Positions 5,377 through 12,270 of a stretch of 24,292 nucleotides of DNA are shown piece after piece (positions within the stretch are counted from its first letter, which is position 1; each line of letters starts with the position of its first letter). The notes under the pieces were generated by a model. The model did not search any database. It had not been told where the DNA came from and worked only from the letters and a program-made list of their open reading frames with translations. The DNA is taken from NCBI GenBank assembly GCA_964564785.1, contig CAZMCT010000053.1, forward strand, positions 1 to 24,292, read 5' to 3'. Source of the DNA: CAZMCT01 sp964564785. Lineage in GTDB: Bacteria; Planctomycetota; Phycisphaerae; UBA1845; Fen-1342. A program made the position numbers and the translations under genes.

Positions 5377-7824
5377 ATGACCCGCAGCACCCGTAGCGCG
5401 TTGAAGATCGCCCTGCTCCTGGCGCTGCCGGCCGCGGCACAGCCGCCGGGGCAGCGGCCTGCGCCCGTTCGCCCGCCCAGGCTCGCCGTCCAGCTCTACG
5501 CAGCCCACACCAGCGTCCAGCCCGGCGGCCGGACCGAACTCGCCGTCGAGCTGAAGATCGAGAGCGGCTGGCACATCTACGATCCGATCATCCTGGACAG
5601 CGGCGCCCCCACGACGATCGCGTTCGCTGCGCCACCCGGCGTGCAGTTCGGCGAACTGCGGTTCCCGGCGCCGACGCTGGGCCGCGATCATGACCTCGAG
5701 TATCTCGCGCTCGACGAGCGGGCTGTCGTTCTGACCACGATCACGGTGCCCGCCGACACCGCCGGTCCGCTCGAACTGCGCGCGGACGTGCGCGCGCTGG
5801 CGTGCAAGGAGCTGTGCTTCCCGGTGCAGGCGACCGCCCGCCTGGTGCTCCCGGTCGACACGGCCGCCCCCGCGCCCGCGAACGAGACGCTGTTCAAGGA
5901 GGCCCGGGCGGCCCTGCCGCGGCCGCTGGCGGAGGCCCCGTACCTCGAAGGCAGCGGCGTCACGGTCGTGCCGGACAGGCTCAGCCCGGACGCACCGGCC
6001 GAAATCGTGTTCTCGATCAAGGTGAAGTCGGGCCACCACATCCAGGACCAGGATCCGGGCAACGAGGCCCTGATCCCCTCGCGGGTGTTCGTGGAGCCGC
6101 TCGACGGATTGAAACTTGGCGAGCCGATCTGGCCCGCGGCGCACGTCGTCGACACGAAGGCGTTCGGCAAGGTCCGCGAGCAGCGGGGTGAGTTCAAGGT
6201 CCGCGTGCCGGTCTCCATCATCGACAGCGAGTTCGCCAGCGGACCGGTCGAGCTGCGGGTCTTGTTCACGTATCAGTGCTGCTCGGACAAGGGCATGTGC
6301 TTCCCGCCCGAGACAGCCGGGGGCAGCGTGCGTTTCGTGGCCCAGACGCCGAACCCGCCGCCGGCGGACGGGCGGCCGCAAGGCAGCCTGGTTCCCAGGG
6401 TGACGCAGGGCGAGGCGGCCGCCGGCCCCGGCGATCGTGTGACAGTCGAGGGCGCCGCGCCCGCCGCGCCGCACTCCCCGGCCCCACCCGCGGGCGGGCC
6501 GGACGCGTCCGGCTTCGTCATTCCGCCGCTCACCGCAGCGGACTGGGAGCACGACATTCCGTGGCAGCCCTGGAAGCCGGGCTATGCCGAGTGGCTGGCG
6601 GAGCAGGGACAGCGAGTGTACGTGGACTACACCGCCAAGTGGTGTCTGACCTGCCAAGCGAACAAGAAGGCCGTTCTGGAGACGGAGGGCGTCCGCCGCA
6701 AGATGCAGGAACTCGGCGTGATCCCGATCCTGGCGGATTTCAGCAATCGCGATCCGCGCATGCATGCCGAGATCCTGAAACACGGCGCGCCGACGGTGCC
6801 GGTGAACGTGGTGTTCGCCCCGCACCATCCGGAGACGCCGGCGGTTCTGCCCACGGTGCTGACCACGGGGGAAGTGCTGAAAGCGCTCTCCAACCCACTG
6901 GCGTATCGACTGCCCACCGAACAGACGCTGTGGCTTGCGCTCTTGGGCGGGTTCCTGGGCGGGTTGATTCTCAACGTCATGCCTTGCGTTCTGCCCGTCA
7001 TCTCGATCAAGGTCTTGAGCTTCGTGCAGCAGGCCGGCGAGAATCGCGGTCGGATCCTGCGGCTCGGACTGGCATTCTCGGCCGGGATCATGGCGTGGTT
7101 CTGGGTCTTCGCGTTTCTGAGCACGCGCGGCCAGATCCCCTGGCAATATCCGCAGGTGGTGATTGGCCTGGGCTCGCTGCTGTTCGTCTTCTCGCTGAAT
7201 CTCTTCGGGATCTTCGAATTCACGCTGCCGGGCGCCGCCGCCGGAACGCTCGACTCCCTCGGCACCCGTGAGGGCTATGGCGGCGCGTTCCTGAAAGGAC
7301 TGCTGGCCACGTTGCTCGGCACGGCTTGCACGGCGCCGTTCATGGCCGGCGCGTTTGCGTACGCCCTCACACAGCCCGCCTGGACGGTCTTTTTGGTCTT
7401 CACCTCGGCGGGCGTCGGCATGGCCCTGCCCTACCTGCTGCTGTCCGCCCAGCCGGCGTGGCTGCGCTTCGTGCCCCGCCCGGGGGCCTGGATGGTCACG
7501 TTCAAACAGGCCACCGGGTTCGTGCTGCTCGGCACTGTCGTCTGGTTGCTCTGGATCCTGGCCGCTCAGCTCGACGGGCTCGGCATCGTCTGGACCGTCG
7601 CCTTTTGGGGCTTCCTCGCGCTGGCGGTCTGGATGCTGGGCCAAATCCGGCACACCTGGGCCGCCCGCCACCGCCTGGCCATGTGGTTGGCCTCCGTCGC
7701 GGTGGCCGCGCTCGGCTGGTGGTTCTGCTTCTTCGTGATGTACGACTGGCGTCCGACCAGCCCTGCGGAACCGGCCGCGCCCGCCGCCGTCGCCCGCGAC
7801 GCGCCGCTCGCGGCTGGCCACTAG
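5377..7824 (+). CDS. DsbD/ScsB-like thiol:disulfide reductase with permuted domain order
   Basis: 815 aa; ATG preceded by GAGGGA. A signal peptide (about 1-21) leads into two DsbD-alpha/DsbC-like periplasmic domains: about 30-165, with CKELCFP, and about 185-330, with QCCSDKGMCFPPE. After a Pro-rich linker comes a thioredoxin-like domain (about 395-515) with the redox motif W422-C-L-T-C426 in VDYTAKWCLTCQ. Then follow about eight transmembrane helices (520-780) with the two membrane cysteines of DsbD, C537 in NVMPCVLPV and C651 in GTACTAPF. The family passes electrons from cytoplasmic thioredoxin through the membrane to periplasmic proteins such as disulfide isomerases and cytochrome c maturation partners. 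In classical DsbD and ScsB the thioredoxin domain is C-terminal; here it precedes the membrane domain and only a short tail follows. It might serve Cys-rich exported proteins such as that at 21600, which is speculation. Confidence 0.9.
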   Translation: MTRSTRSALKIALLLALPAAAQPPGQRPAPVRPPRLAVQLYAAHTSVQPGGRTELAVELKIESGWHIYDPIILDSGAPTTIAFAAPPGVQFGELRFPAPTLGRDHDLEYLALDERAVVLTTITVPADTAGPLELRADVRALACKELCFPVQATARLVLPVDTAAPAPANETLFKEARAALPRPLAEAPYLEGSGVTVVPDRLSPDAPAEIVFSIKVKSGHHIQDQDPGNEALIPSRVFVEPLDGLKLGEPIWPAAHVVDTKAFGKVREQRGEFKVRVPVSIIDSEFASGPVELRVLFTYQCCSDKGMCFPPETAGGSVRFVAQTPNPPPADGRPQGSLVPRVTQGEAAAGPGDRVTVEGAAPAAPHSPAPPAGGPDASGFVIPPLTAADWEHDIPWQPWKPGYAEWLAEQGQRVYVDYTAKWCLTCQANKKAVLETEGVRRKMQELGVIPILADFSNRDPRMHAEILKHGAPTVPVNVVFAPHHPETPAVLPTVLTTGEVLKALSNPLAYRLPTEQTLWLALLGGFLGGLILNVMPCVLPVISIKVLSFVQQAGENRGRILRLGLAFSAGIMAWFWVFAFLSTRGQIPWQYPQVVIGLGSLLFVFSLNLFGIFEFTLPGAAAGTLDSLGTREGYGGAFLKGLLATLLGTACTAPFMAGAFAYALTQPAWTVFLVFTSAGVGMALPYLLLSAQPAWLRFVPRPGAWMVTFKQATGFVLLGTVVWLLWILAAQLDGLGIVWTVAFWGFLALAVWMLGQIRHTWAARHRLAMWLASVAVAALGWWFCFFVMYDWRPTSPAEPAAPAAVARDAPLAAGH

Positions 7825-7848
7825 GTCTTGTAGAACGCCAGTCGGGCC

Positions 7849-7885
7849 CGACCGTGGCCGGCGGGCGGTGGCACCGGCCCGGTCG
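7849..7885. terminator. GC-rich stem-loop after the dsbD-like gene
   Basis: CGACCG-T-GGCCGG (7849-7861) pairs with CCGGCCCGGTCG (7874-7885), twelve pairs with one bulged T and a 12-base loop, starting 25 bases after the stop codon. No T-run follows, so termination is only a possibility. The rest of the gap to 8164 shows no gene I can support. Confidence 0.3.
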
Positions 7886-8164
7886 TGATTCCAAGGTGTC
7901 CCGCCCGGCATTCGTCGCGGACCGTGGCTCGCAGGAACAGCGCTTTCAGTTCCGTGCTTCAACCCGCCGGCGCGTACCGCCGATAACCGTAATGCATGGC
8001 GTTATGGGCCGCGAACCCCACGCGGCGCTGTGCCACGAGGCCATCGGCGGGGTGTGAGCCCCGAAGGCCGCGCGGCGGATGTTCGCGCGGGTCGGTCCGC
8101 GCGGCCGAATCCGCGTCCCGGGCGCGGTTCGCCGCGGATGAGCCCGTTGACTATCGGAGCTAAA

Positions 8165-8890
8165 ATGTTCTGGTGGGCCAAATACGCCGCGGGCGTCGGT
8201 GCTGGGATCGCCTCGGCAATTCACAGATTCGGCCGCTGCGGCGGCGCCGTCGCATTGCTGGTCGCGGTTGTCGCCGCCGGGTGCGGCGGCCGGTCGAAGT
8301 CGGCCGCGGAGCCACCGCCTCCCCCACCCCCGCGGGTACTGGTCGTGGCGCCGGTGCTGAATCTGAGCGGCAGCCGCGATTTTGATCCGCTGAAGGTCAC
8401 GGACCTCGTTGCTTCCGAGTTTCTCAGCTACGACAACGTGACCGTGGTGCCGGTCAATCTCGCCTTGGCTGAGCTCGCTCGCCGCGGGCAGTCCGCGATT
8501 GAGACGCCGCAGGACGCGGCCGAGTTGGCACAGGCGCTCGGGGCCGACGCCACAATCGTGACCGCCGTGACCGAGTATTCGCCGTATGAGCCGCCGGTGA
8601 TCGGGCTGACGATGCAGTGGTACGCGGCGGCGCCGGCCGGGTTATCGGAAACGCCGCATCCCGGCCCGCGCTGGCAATTGCAGCGGGTGTTCAACGCCGC
8701 GGACGAGCAGGTTCAGCGGGAGATTCGCGATTTCGCGGCCCGGCGCGACGGCTCGGCCGGGCCGTACGGCTGGCGGCGGTATCTGCGGACGCAAGAGGGT
8801 TACGTCCGTTATGCAAGCTGGAGCCTGATCGGACCGATGTTGCAGCGGGACCGGATGGCTGAGCGGCCCTCAGGAGAGGCGCAGTCATGA
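8165..8890 (+). CDS. Putative lipoprotein with a TolB/CsgG/GNA1162-like N-terminal domain
   Basis: 241 aa from the ATG at 8165, preceded by CGGAG five bases upstream; the in-frame sequence before it is not protein-like. An export signal with lipobox VAAG-C (C40) is followed by a run of prolines. The body begins RVLVVAPVLNLSGSRDFDPL, then VTDLVASEFLSYDNVTVVPV and later ALGADATIVTAVTEYSPYEP. This alternation is typical of outer-membrane-associated lipoproteins that assemble a nucleotide- or sugar-binding-like alpha/beta fold (GNA1162, CsgG, TolB N-terminal domain). Such proteins are common in planctomycete genomes without assigned function. The stop codon overlaps the ATG of the next small gene, so the two are co-translated. 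Role inferred: cell-envelope assembly or secretion accessory. Confidence 0.75.
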   Translation: MFWWAKYAAGVGAGIASAIHRFGRCGGAVALLVAVVAAGCGGRSKSAAEPPPPPPPRVLVVAPVLNLSGSRDFDPLKVTDLVASEFLSYDNVTVVPVNLALAELARRGQSAIETPQDAAELAQALGADATIVTAVTEYSPYEPPVIGLTMQWYAAAPAGLSETPHPGPRWQLQRVFNAADEQVQREIRDFAARRDGSAGPYGWRRYLRTQEGYVRYASWSLIGPMLQRDRMAERPSGEAQS

Positions 8891-9108
8891 ACGCGGCAAT
8901 GCGATGCCTGAGCATGGTGAAGGGGCGGCACCGCTACGTGTTTCGCTACGCCGAAGGGTGCGAGGCCGAGCTGCTCGGGAGCTTTGTGGCCCTGGCCAAC
9001 AACCCCGACAGTGAGTTTGACTGGTTTGACGCGGCCGTCTTGAGCTACCAGATGGGGCAGCAGCTCGCGCGTGAGTACGACGCCCTGGCCGGCCTGACAC
9101 CGGCTTGA
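8887..9108 (+). CDS. Small conserved-looking protein coupled to the lipoprotein gene
   Basis: 73 aa whose ATG overlaps the upstream TGA (ATGA), a strong sign of translational coupling. The sequence is acidic and helix-rich, with RHRYVFRYAEGCEAELLGSF and then FDWFDAAVLSYQMGQQL. There is no signal peptide or membrane segment, so a cytoplasmic place is likely. I do not recognise a named family. It sits just before the XerC/D gene (about 100 bases), and the three genes may form one transcript. The coupling and the balanced amino-acid content argue that it is real. Confidence 0.65.
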   Translation: MNAAMRCLSMVKGRHRYVFRYAEGCEAELLGSFVALANNPDSEFDWFDAAVLSYQMGQQLAREYDALAGLTPA

Positions 9109-9205
9109 GGCGGCGAGGTGCGAGAAGTTAGGGCAAAAAGTGATGTGGAATACGCATATGGCTAGCGGCCAGAATCAGACCGGCATTGCCGGAAGTGAAG
9201 AGCGT

Positions 9206-10207
9206 ATGAGCAACCAGGCCAGCCTCGTCGCGCAGTTCATTCAGTACCTGCGGGCGGAACGTCACTTCAGCCCCCACACGGCCAAGTGTTACGCTGCCGA
9301 CCTGCAACAGTTCCTGGGCTACCTGCTCCAGATGGACCGCCGCCGCGGCGAGCCGGGCAACGGCAACGGCAACGGGCTGGGCCAGAACGTGGACATGGCC
9401 AAGCTCGCCCCGGCGCCGGACGTCAGCGGCGAGGAGCTCAATCGTCGCCTGCTGCTGGTCGAGACCGACGACGTGCGGCGGCTGATGAGCGAGCTGCGTG
9501 ATCACAACTACTGCAAGAGCACGGTGGCGCGGAAGCTCGCGACCCTCCGGAGTTTCTACAAGTTCCTGGTGCGGCGCGGTTATCTGACCAGCAACCCGGT
9601 GGCCCCGATCCGCACCCCCAAGCAGGACAAGCGGCTCCCGAAGTGTCTCGAGGTCGAACAGATCGAGAAGCTGCTCAGCAACCCCGACACGACCACGCTG
9701 CTGGGCGCTCGCGACCGGGCCATGCTCGAGGTGCTGTACTCCACCGGCATGCGGGTGAGTGAGCTGATCGCGCTGGACATCGCCGACGTCGACCTCAGCA
9801 CGAACATGGTCCGCGTGGCCGGCAAGGGCAAGAAGCGGCGCGTCATCCCACTCGGGCCGGGCGCGGTGCAGACCATCCTGCACTTTCTCGACCTGCGGCG
9901 CAATGACCCGCGCAGCGCCTCGTTCGACACGGAAGCCCTGTTCATCAACAAGCACGGTCAGCGACTCAGCACCCGGAGCGTCCGCCGCAAGCTCGACAAG
10001 TACCTGCTCGAGGCCGGGCTGGACCTGACCGTCAGCCCGCACACCCTGCGGCACAGCTTCGCCACGCACATGCTCCGCCGCGGCGCCGACCTGCGCAGCG
10101 TCCAGGAAATGCTCGGCCACCAGAGCCTGAGCACGACCCAGATTTACACCCACCTGACGGGCGAGACCGTCAAGGAGAACTACGAGAAGTCGCACCCGCG
10201 GTCCTAG
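9206..10207 (+). CDS. xerD: Tyrosine recombinase, XerC/XerD-like
   Basis: 333 aa from the ATG at 9206, chosen because MSNQASLVAQFIQYLRAERH matches the usual Xer N-terminus; starts at 9140-9143 with AGGG upstream would add about 21 residues. The full catalytic set is visible: R183 (STGMRVSEL), K207 (GKGKKRR), H279 and R282 (HTLRHSFATH), H305 (LGHQSLSTTQ) and nucleophile Y314 (IYTHL). XerC and XerD resolve chromosome dimers at dif by cutting and joining DNA through the tyrosine; whether this is XerC, XerD or a single Xer cannot be settled by eye. The SAM-like N-terminal domain has an insertion of about 45 residues, including GNGNGNG, between its first helices, so the protein is longer than the usual 295-310 aa. 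No phage or integron genes are nearby, which supports a housekeeping role. Confidence 0.9.
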   Translation: MSNQASLVAQFIQYLRAERHFSPHTAKCYAADLQQFLGYLLQMDRRRGEPGNGNGNGLGQNVDMAKLAPAPDVSGEELNRRLLLVETDDVRRLMSELRDHNYCKSTVARKLATLRSFYKFLVRRGYLTSNPVAPIRTPKQDKRLPKCLEVEQIEKLLSNPDTTTLLGARDRAMLEVLYSTGMRVSELIALDIADVDLSTNMVRVAGKGKKRRVIPLGPGAVQTILHFLDLRRNDPRSASFDTEALFINKHGQRLSTRSVRRKLDKYLLEAGLDLTVSPHTLRHSFATHMLRRGADLRSVQEMLGHQSLSTTQIYTHLTGETVKENYEKSHPRS

Positions 10208-10257
10208 CCGCGGCGACGCTTCGCAGCCCCGCACAGCTTGATCACGCTCTCTGCTGA

Positions 10258-10288
10258 AGCGCCCTCGTCCCGCGACGCGGGCGCTCTT
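10258..10288 (+). terminator. Probable terminator after the Xer gene
   Basis: AGCGCCC (10258-10264) pairs with GGGCGCT (10279-10285). Inside, CGTC (10266-10269) pairs with GACG (10274-10277) around a four-base loop. A short CTT follows, about 50 bases after the stop codon. The T-run is weak. Confidence 0.5.
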
Positions 10289-10402
10289 GCATCTGTGGCA
10301 TCGGCTTGCAGCCCCGCTCCGCGGTATCACCTTTCAACCGGGCGCGGGCTGCCGGCTTGCAGCCGGTTGGCGCCCCACGCGTGTGCCGCGGCCGTCTCGG
10401 CG

Positions 10403-10422
10403 GTGCGGCGCGGTCGCCGCAC
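10403..10422. repeat. Stem-loop in the convergent Xer/RNase HI gap
   Basis: GTGCGGCG and CGCCGCAC form a perfect 8-bp stem with a CGGT loop, about 40 bases past the stop of the minus-strand RNase HI gene. It could help end that transcript, though no T-run follows on either strand. The 253-base gap holds nothing else I can support. Confidence 0.35.
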
Positions 10423-10460
10423 CCCCCGCAGTCGACGCGGGCTGCGAGCGGGGCACGGCT

Positions 10461-11336
10461 TCAGTCCTCGCGGCGCGGCGAGCGACCGTTGGGCGAGCGG
10501 CTCGGCGAGAGCTGGAACTCGGCCCCGCACCCCGGCTGGCTGCACCGCACGGTCAACGTCGGTACGGCCGCGAACTCCTCGGGATCCGCGTTCAGGATGG
10601 CCAAGGCTGTCGGCAGCAGCGCGTGCGCGGCGTGGAGACACACGCCGGGCGGCATCTGCAATCCGATCGTGACGGCCGTGACACCGCCCAAGCACCCCCC
10701 CGGGCAGCCGCCGGCGGCCGGCGGGCGTGTGAGGGTGACGCGGACGGTGTGATCGCCGCCCGGCCTCGGCGTGGGCTCGTCGGACGCCTCGCGGGTCGCG
10801 GCCTGTTGCGCCGCAGCTTCGGATTCGGGCCCCTCGTCGAGCGCCCCCGGGGGCAGCCACTGCGGCTGGATGCCGGCCTCGGCCGCGACGGCTGCGTCGC
10901 CCGGAGGCACGCCGTCGGTATCGAAGACGATGATGCTGCGGCGCTGGTCCATGGCGAGGTTGGCGAGCTCGTCGGCGCGGCGATTCTCGTCGCGTGGGAC
11001 GTGCCGGACGGTCCAGTGGTTGACCTTCAGAAGCAGGATTTGGGCCTGGCGGTGCAGCGCGGCGAGGCCGGGGCTCTTGACCTGGTACTCGCCGGTGAGC
11101 TGCCGGACGATCAGTTCGCTGTCGGAATGGATGGCCAGGGGCTGCGGATCGCAGCGGACGGCGCGTTCCAAGGCCCGGATCAGGGCGTAGTACTCGGCGG
11201 CATTGTTTGTCTGGCGGCCGAGGAAGTAGCCGGCTTCATGCACCAGCGGGCCTTCCTCGGTGCGGATGACCACGCCCGCCCCGGCCGGGCCGGGATTGCC
11301 GCGGGCCCCGCCGTCGATATGGATGATCAGCCCCAC
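10461..11336 (-). CDS. rnhA: Ribonuclease HI with an extra C-terminal Cys-containing (TIGR04076-like) domain
   Basis: 291 aa, GTG start, ten bases after the stop of the zinc-ribbon gene. The first 130 residues are RNase HI, which cuts the RNA strand of RNA:DNA hybrids. All four metal-binding acids are present: D8 (HIDGGARGNPG), E48 (NNAAEYYAL), D72 (IHSDSEL) and D122 (RRADELANL). A low-complexity linker (about 131-195) leads to a second domain (197-278) with HTVRVTLTRPP, CPGGC, MPPGVCLHAAHALLPTALAI and VRCSQPGC. This pattern of an early Cys pair, then P-x-G-x-C-x-H-A-x-H-A, then a late Cys strand resembles the TIGR04076 family, normally a stand-alone small protein of unknown role. RNase HI beside a zinc-ribbon coiled-coil gene is a known bacterial arrangement. 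The domain link is my recognition by pattern only. Confidence 0.9.
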   Translation of the reverse strand: MGLIIHIDGGARGNPGPAGAGVVIRTEEGPLVHEAGYFLGRQTNNAAEYYALIRALERAVRCDPQPLAIHSDSELIVRQLTGEYQVKSPGLAALHRQAQILLLKVNHWTVRHVPRDENRRADELANLAMDQRRSIIVFDTDGVPPGDAAVAAEAGIQPQWLPPGALDEGPESEAAAQQAATREASDEPTPRPGGDHTVRVTLTRPPAAGGCPGGCLGGVTAVTIGLQMPPGVCLHAAHALLPTALAILNADPEEFAAVPTLTVRCSQPGCGAEFQLSPSRSPNGRSPRRED

Positions 11337-11346
11337 GCCGTGCCCG

Positions 11347-12078
11347 TCACGAATTGCGGACCATGTAGAGGATGCGCCCGCAATTGTCGCACGTGATCAC
11401 CTCGTCGCGGCTCAGCAGGGCGTTGGCGCGTTCGGCCGCCAGCGACATGTTGCAGCCCTCGCAGATGTATTCCTGGCGGCGGGGATGGACTTGCAACACG
11501 CGGGCCATGACCTCGCCGTCGTAACGTTCCGAGATGCGGTTGAACAGGGCCAGGTCTTTGCCCTGGATGCCGTCGGCGGCGGCTTTGCGCTTCTGCTCGA
11601 GGGCCGACAGGCGGTCGGCGAACGAGGCCTCCGCCTGCGCGAGCTGGCCGCGCAGGTTCGCGAGCCGCTGCTCCTCCAACTGCACCGCTTCCTGCCGCTC
11701 GGCCACGCTCTTCTTGCGGGCCTCGACGGCCGCCAACAGCTCGAACGCCCGGGCCTCCAGCCGCGTCATGTCGGCTTTCTCGTTGTTGAGCTGCGAGAGC
11801 ACGGCCGCGTATTCCTTGTTGGTGCGCACCGAGTTGAGGTTGTCCCGCAGCTTCGCCACATGGGCCGCCCGCGCCTTCAGGTCGACGTCCAATTCGTCCT
11901 GCTCCATCTGCGCCCGCCGCAGCTCTTCCCGCTCGGCCGCCAGGGCTTGCTCCGCCGCCTGCTGCTTGGCACGCTGCCGCTCGACGCCCCGCTGCCGCTC
12001 GGCCAGCTGCCGGCGAATGTCCACGATCTGAAGCTCGAGTTCCTGGAGAACAAGTAGGGATTCGAGCACCGTGCCCAT
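11347..12078 (-). CDS. Zinc-ribbon coiled-coil protein (DUF164/zf-RING_7, CdsZ-like)
   Basis: 243 aa from the ATG at 12078-12076, preceded by GGAG about eight bases upstream; this fits the family N-terminus better than the longer in-frame start at 12159. Residues 1 to about 180 are a long charged coiled coil (ERQRGVERQRAKQQAAEQAL and similar), including LNSVRTNKEYAAVLSQLNNE, the conserved loop of this family. The C-terminus holds a four-cysteine zinc ribbon: CEGC, then CDNC in ITCDNCGRILY. Related proteins (HP0958/FlgZ and the CdsZ group) bind partners or RNA through this two-part structure. The gene is first in a two-gene operon with RNase HI and has a good promoter upstream, divergent from the HtrA gene. 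Confidence 0.9.
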   Translation of the reverse strand: MGTVLESLLVLQELELQIVDIRRQLAERQRGVERQRAKQQAAEQALAAEREELRRAQMEQDELDVDLKARAAHVAKLRDNLNSVRTNKEYAAVLSQLNNEKADMTRLEARAFELLAAVEARKKSVAERQEAVQLEEQRLANLRGQLAQAEASFADRLSALEQKRKAAADGIQGKDLALFNRISERYDGEVMARVLQVHPRRQEYICEGCNMSLAAERANALLSRDEVITCDNCGRILYMVRNS

Positions 12079-12130
12079 CAAAGGCTCTCCGCCGGTGGCC
12101 GCCGATTCACTTGTCACGTCAAACCGCCTG

Positions 12131-12159
12131 ATTATCGCGCTGCGCGGTCGCTCCGGCAA
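12131..12159 (-). promoter_or_regulatory. Promoter of the zinc-ribbon/RNase HI operon
   Basis: On the minus strand TTGCCG (12159-12154) is followed by a 17-base spacer and GATAAT (12136-12131). The start site would be near 12124, giving a leader of about 45 bases to the ATG at 12078. Confidence 0.55.
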
Positions 12160-12194
12160 CCGCCGTCCTCGCCGCTTTTCCGACCGGGTCGAGG

Positions 12195-12200
12195 TACAAT
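12195..12200 (+). promoter_or_regulatory. Candidate -10 element before the htrA-like gene
   Basis: TACAAT lies about 70 bases before the ATG at 12271. No -35 of quality is found at normal spacing. The leader ends in GGAGG six bases before the ATG. Confidence 0.4.
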
Positions 12201-12270
12201 CCGGGGTCTGTCAATATGCGGCCGGCGGTGACCCGCCGCGCGGGCCACCGCGCCGCGCAGGAGGTCGCGC

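Noticed and set aside
5107..7962. Very long minus-strand ORF (951 codons) opposite the dsbD-like gene
   Set aside because: It is an antisense shadow of a clearly recognised gene; its translation is Arg/Gly/Asp-rich with no motif, an effect of high GC at third positions.
8147..8166. TTGACT and TAAAAT before the lipoprotein gene as a promoter
   Set aside because: They are only eight bases apart, and the second overlaps the start codon; CGGAG there is better read as the ribosome binding site.
9206..10207. Tyrosine recombinase as an integrase marking a mobile element
   Set aside because: No att-like repeats, tRNA, phage or cargo genes are adjacent, and the protein resembles housekeeping Xer.
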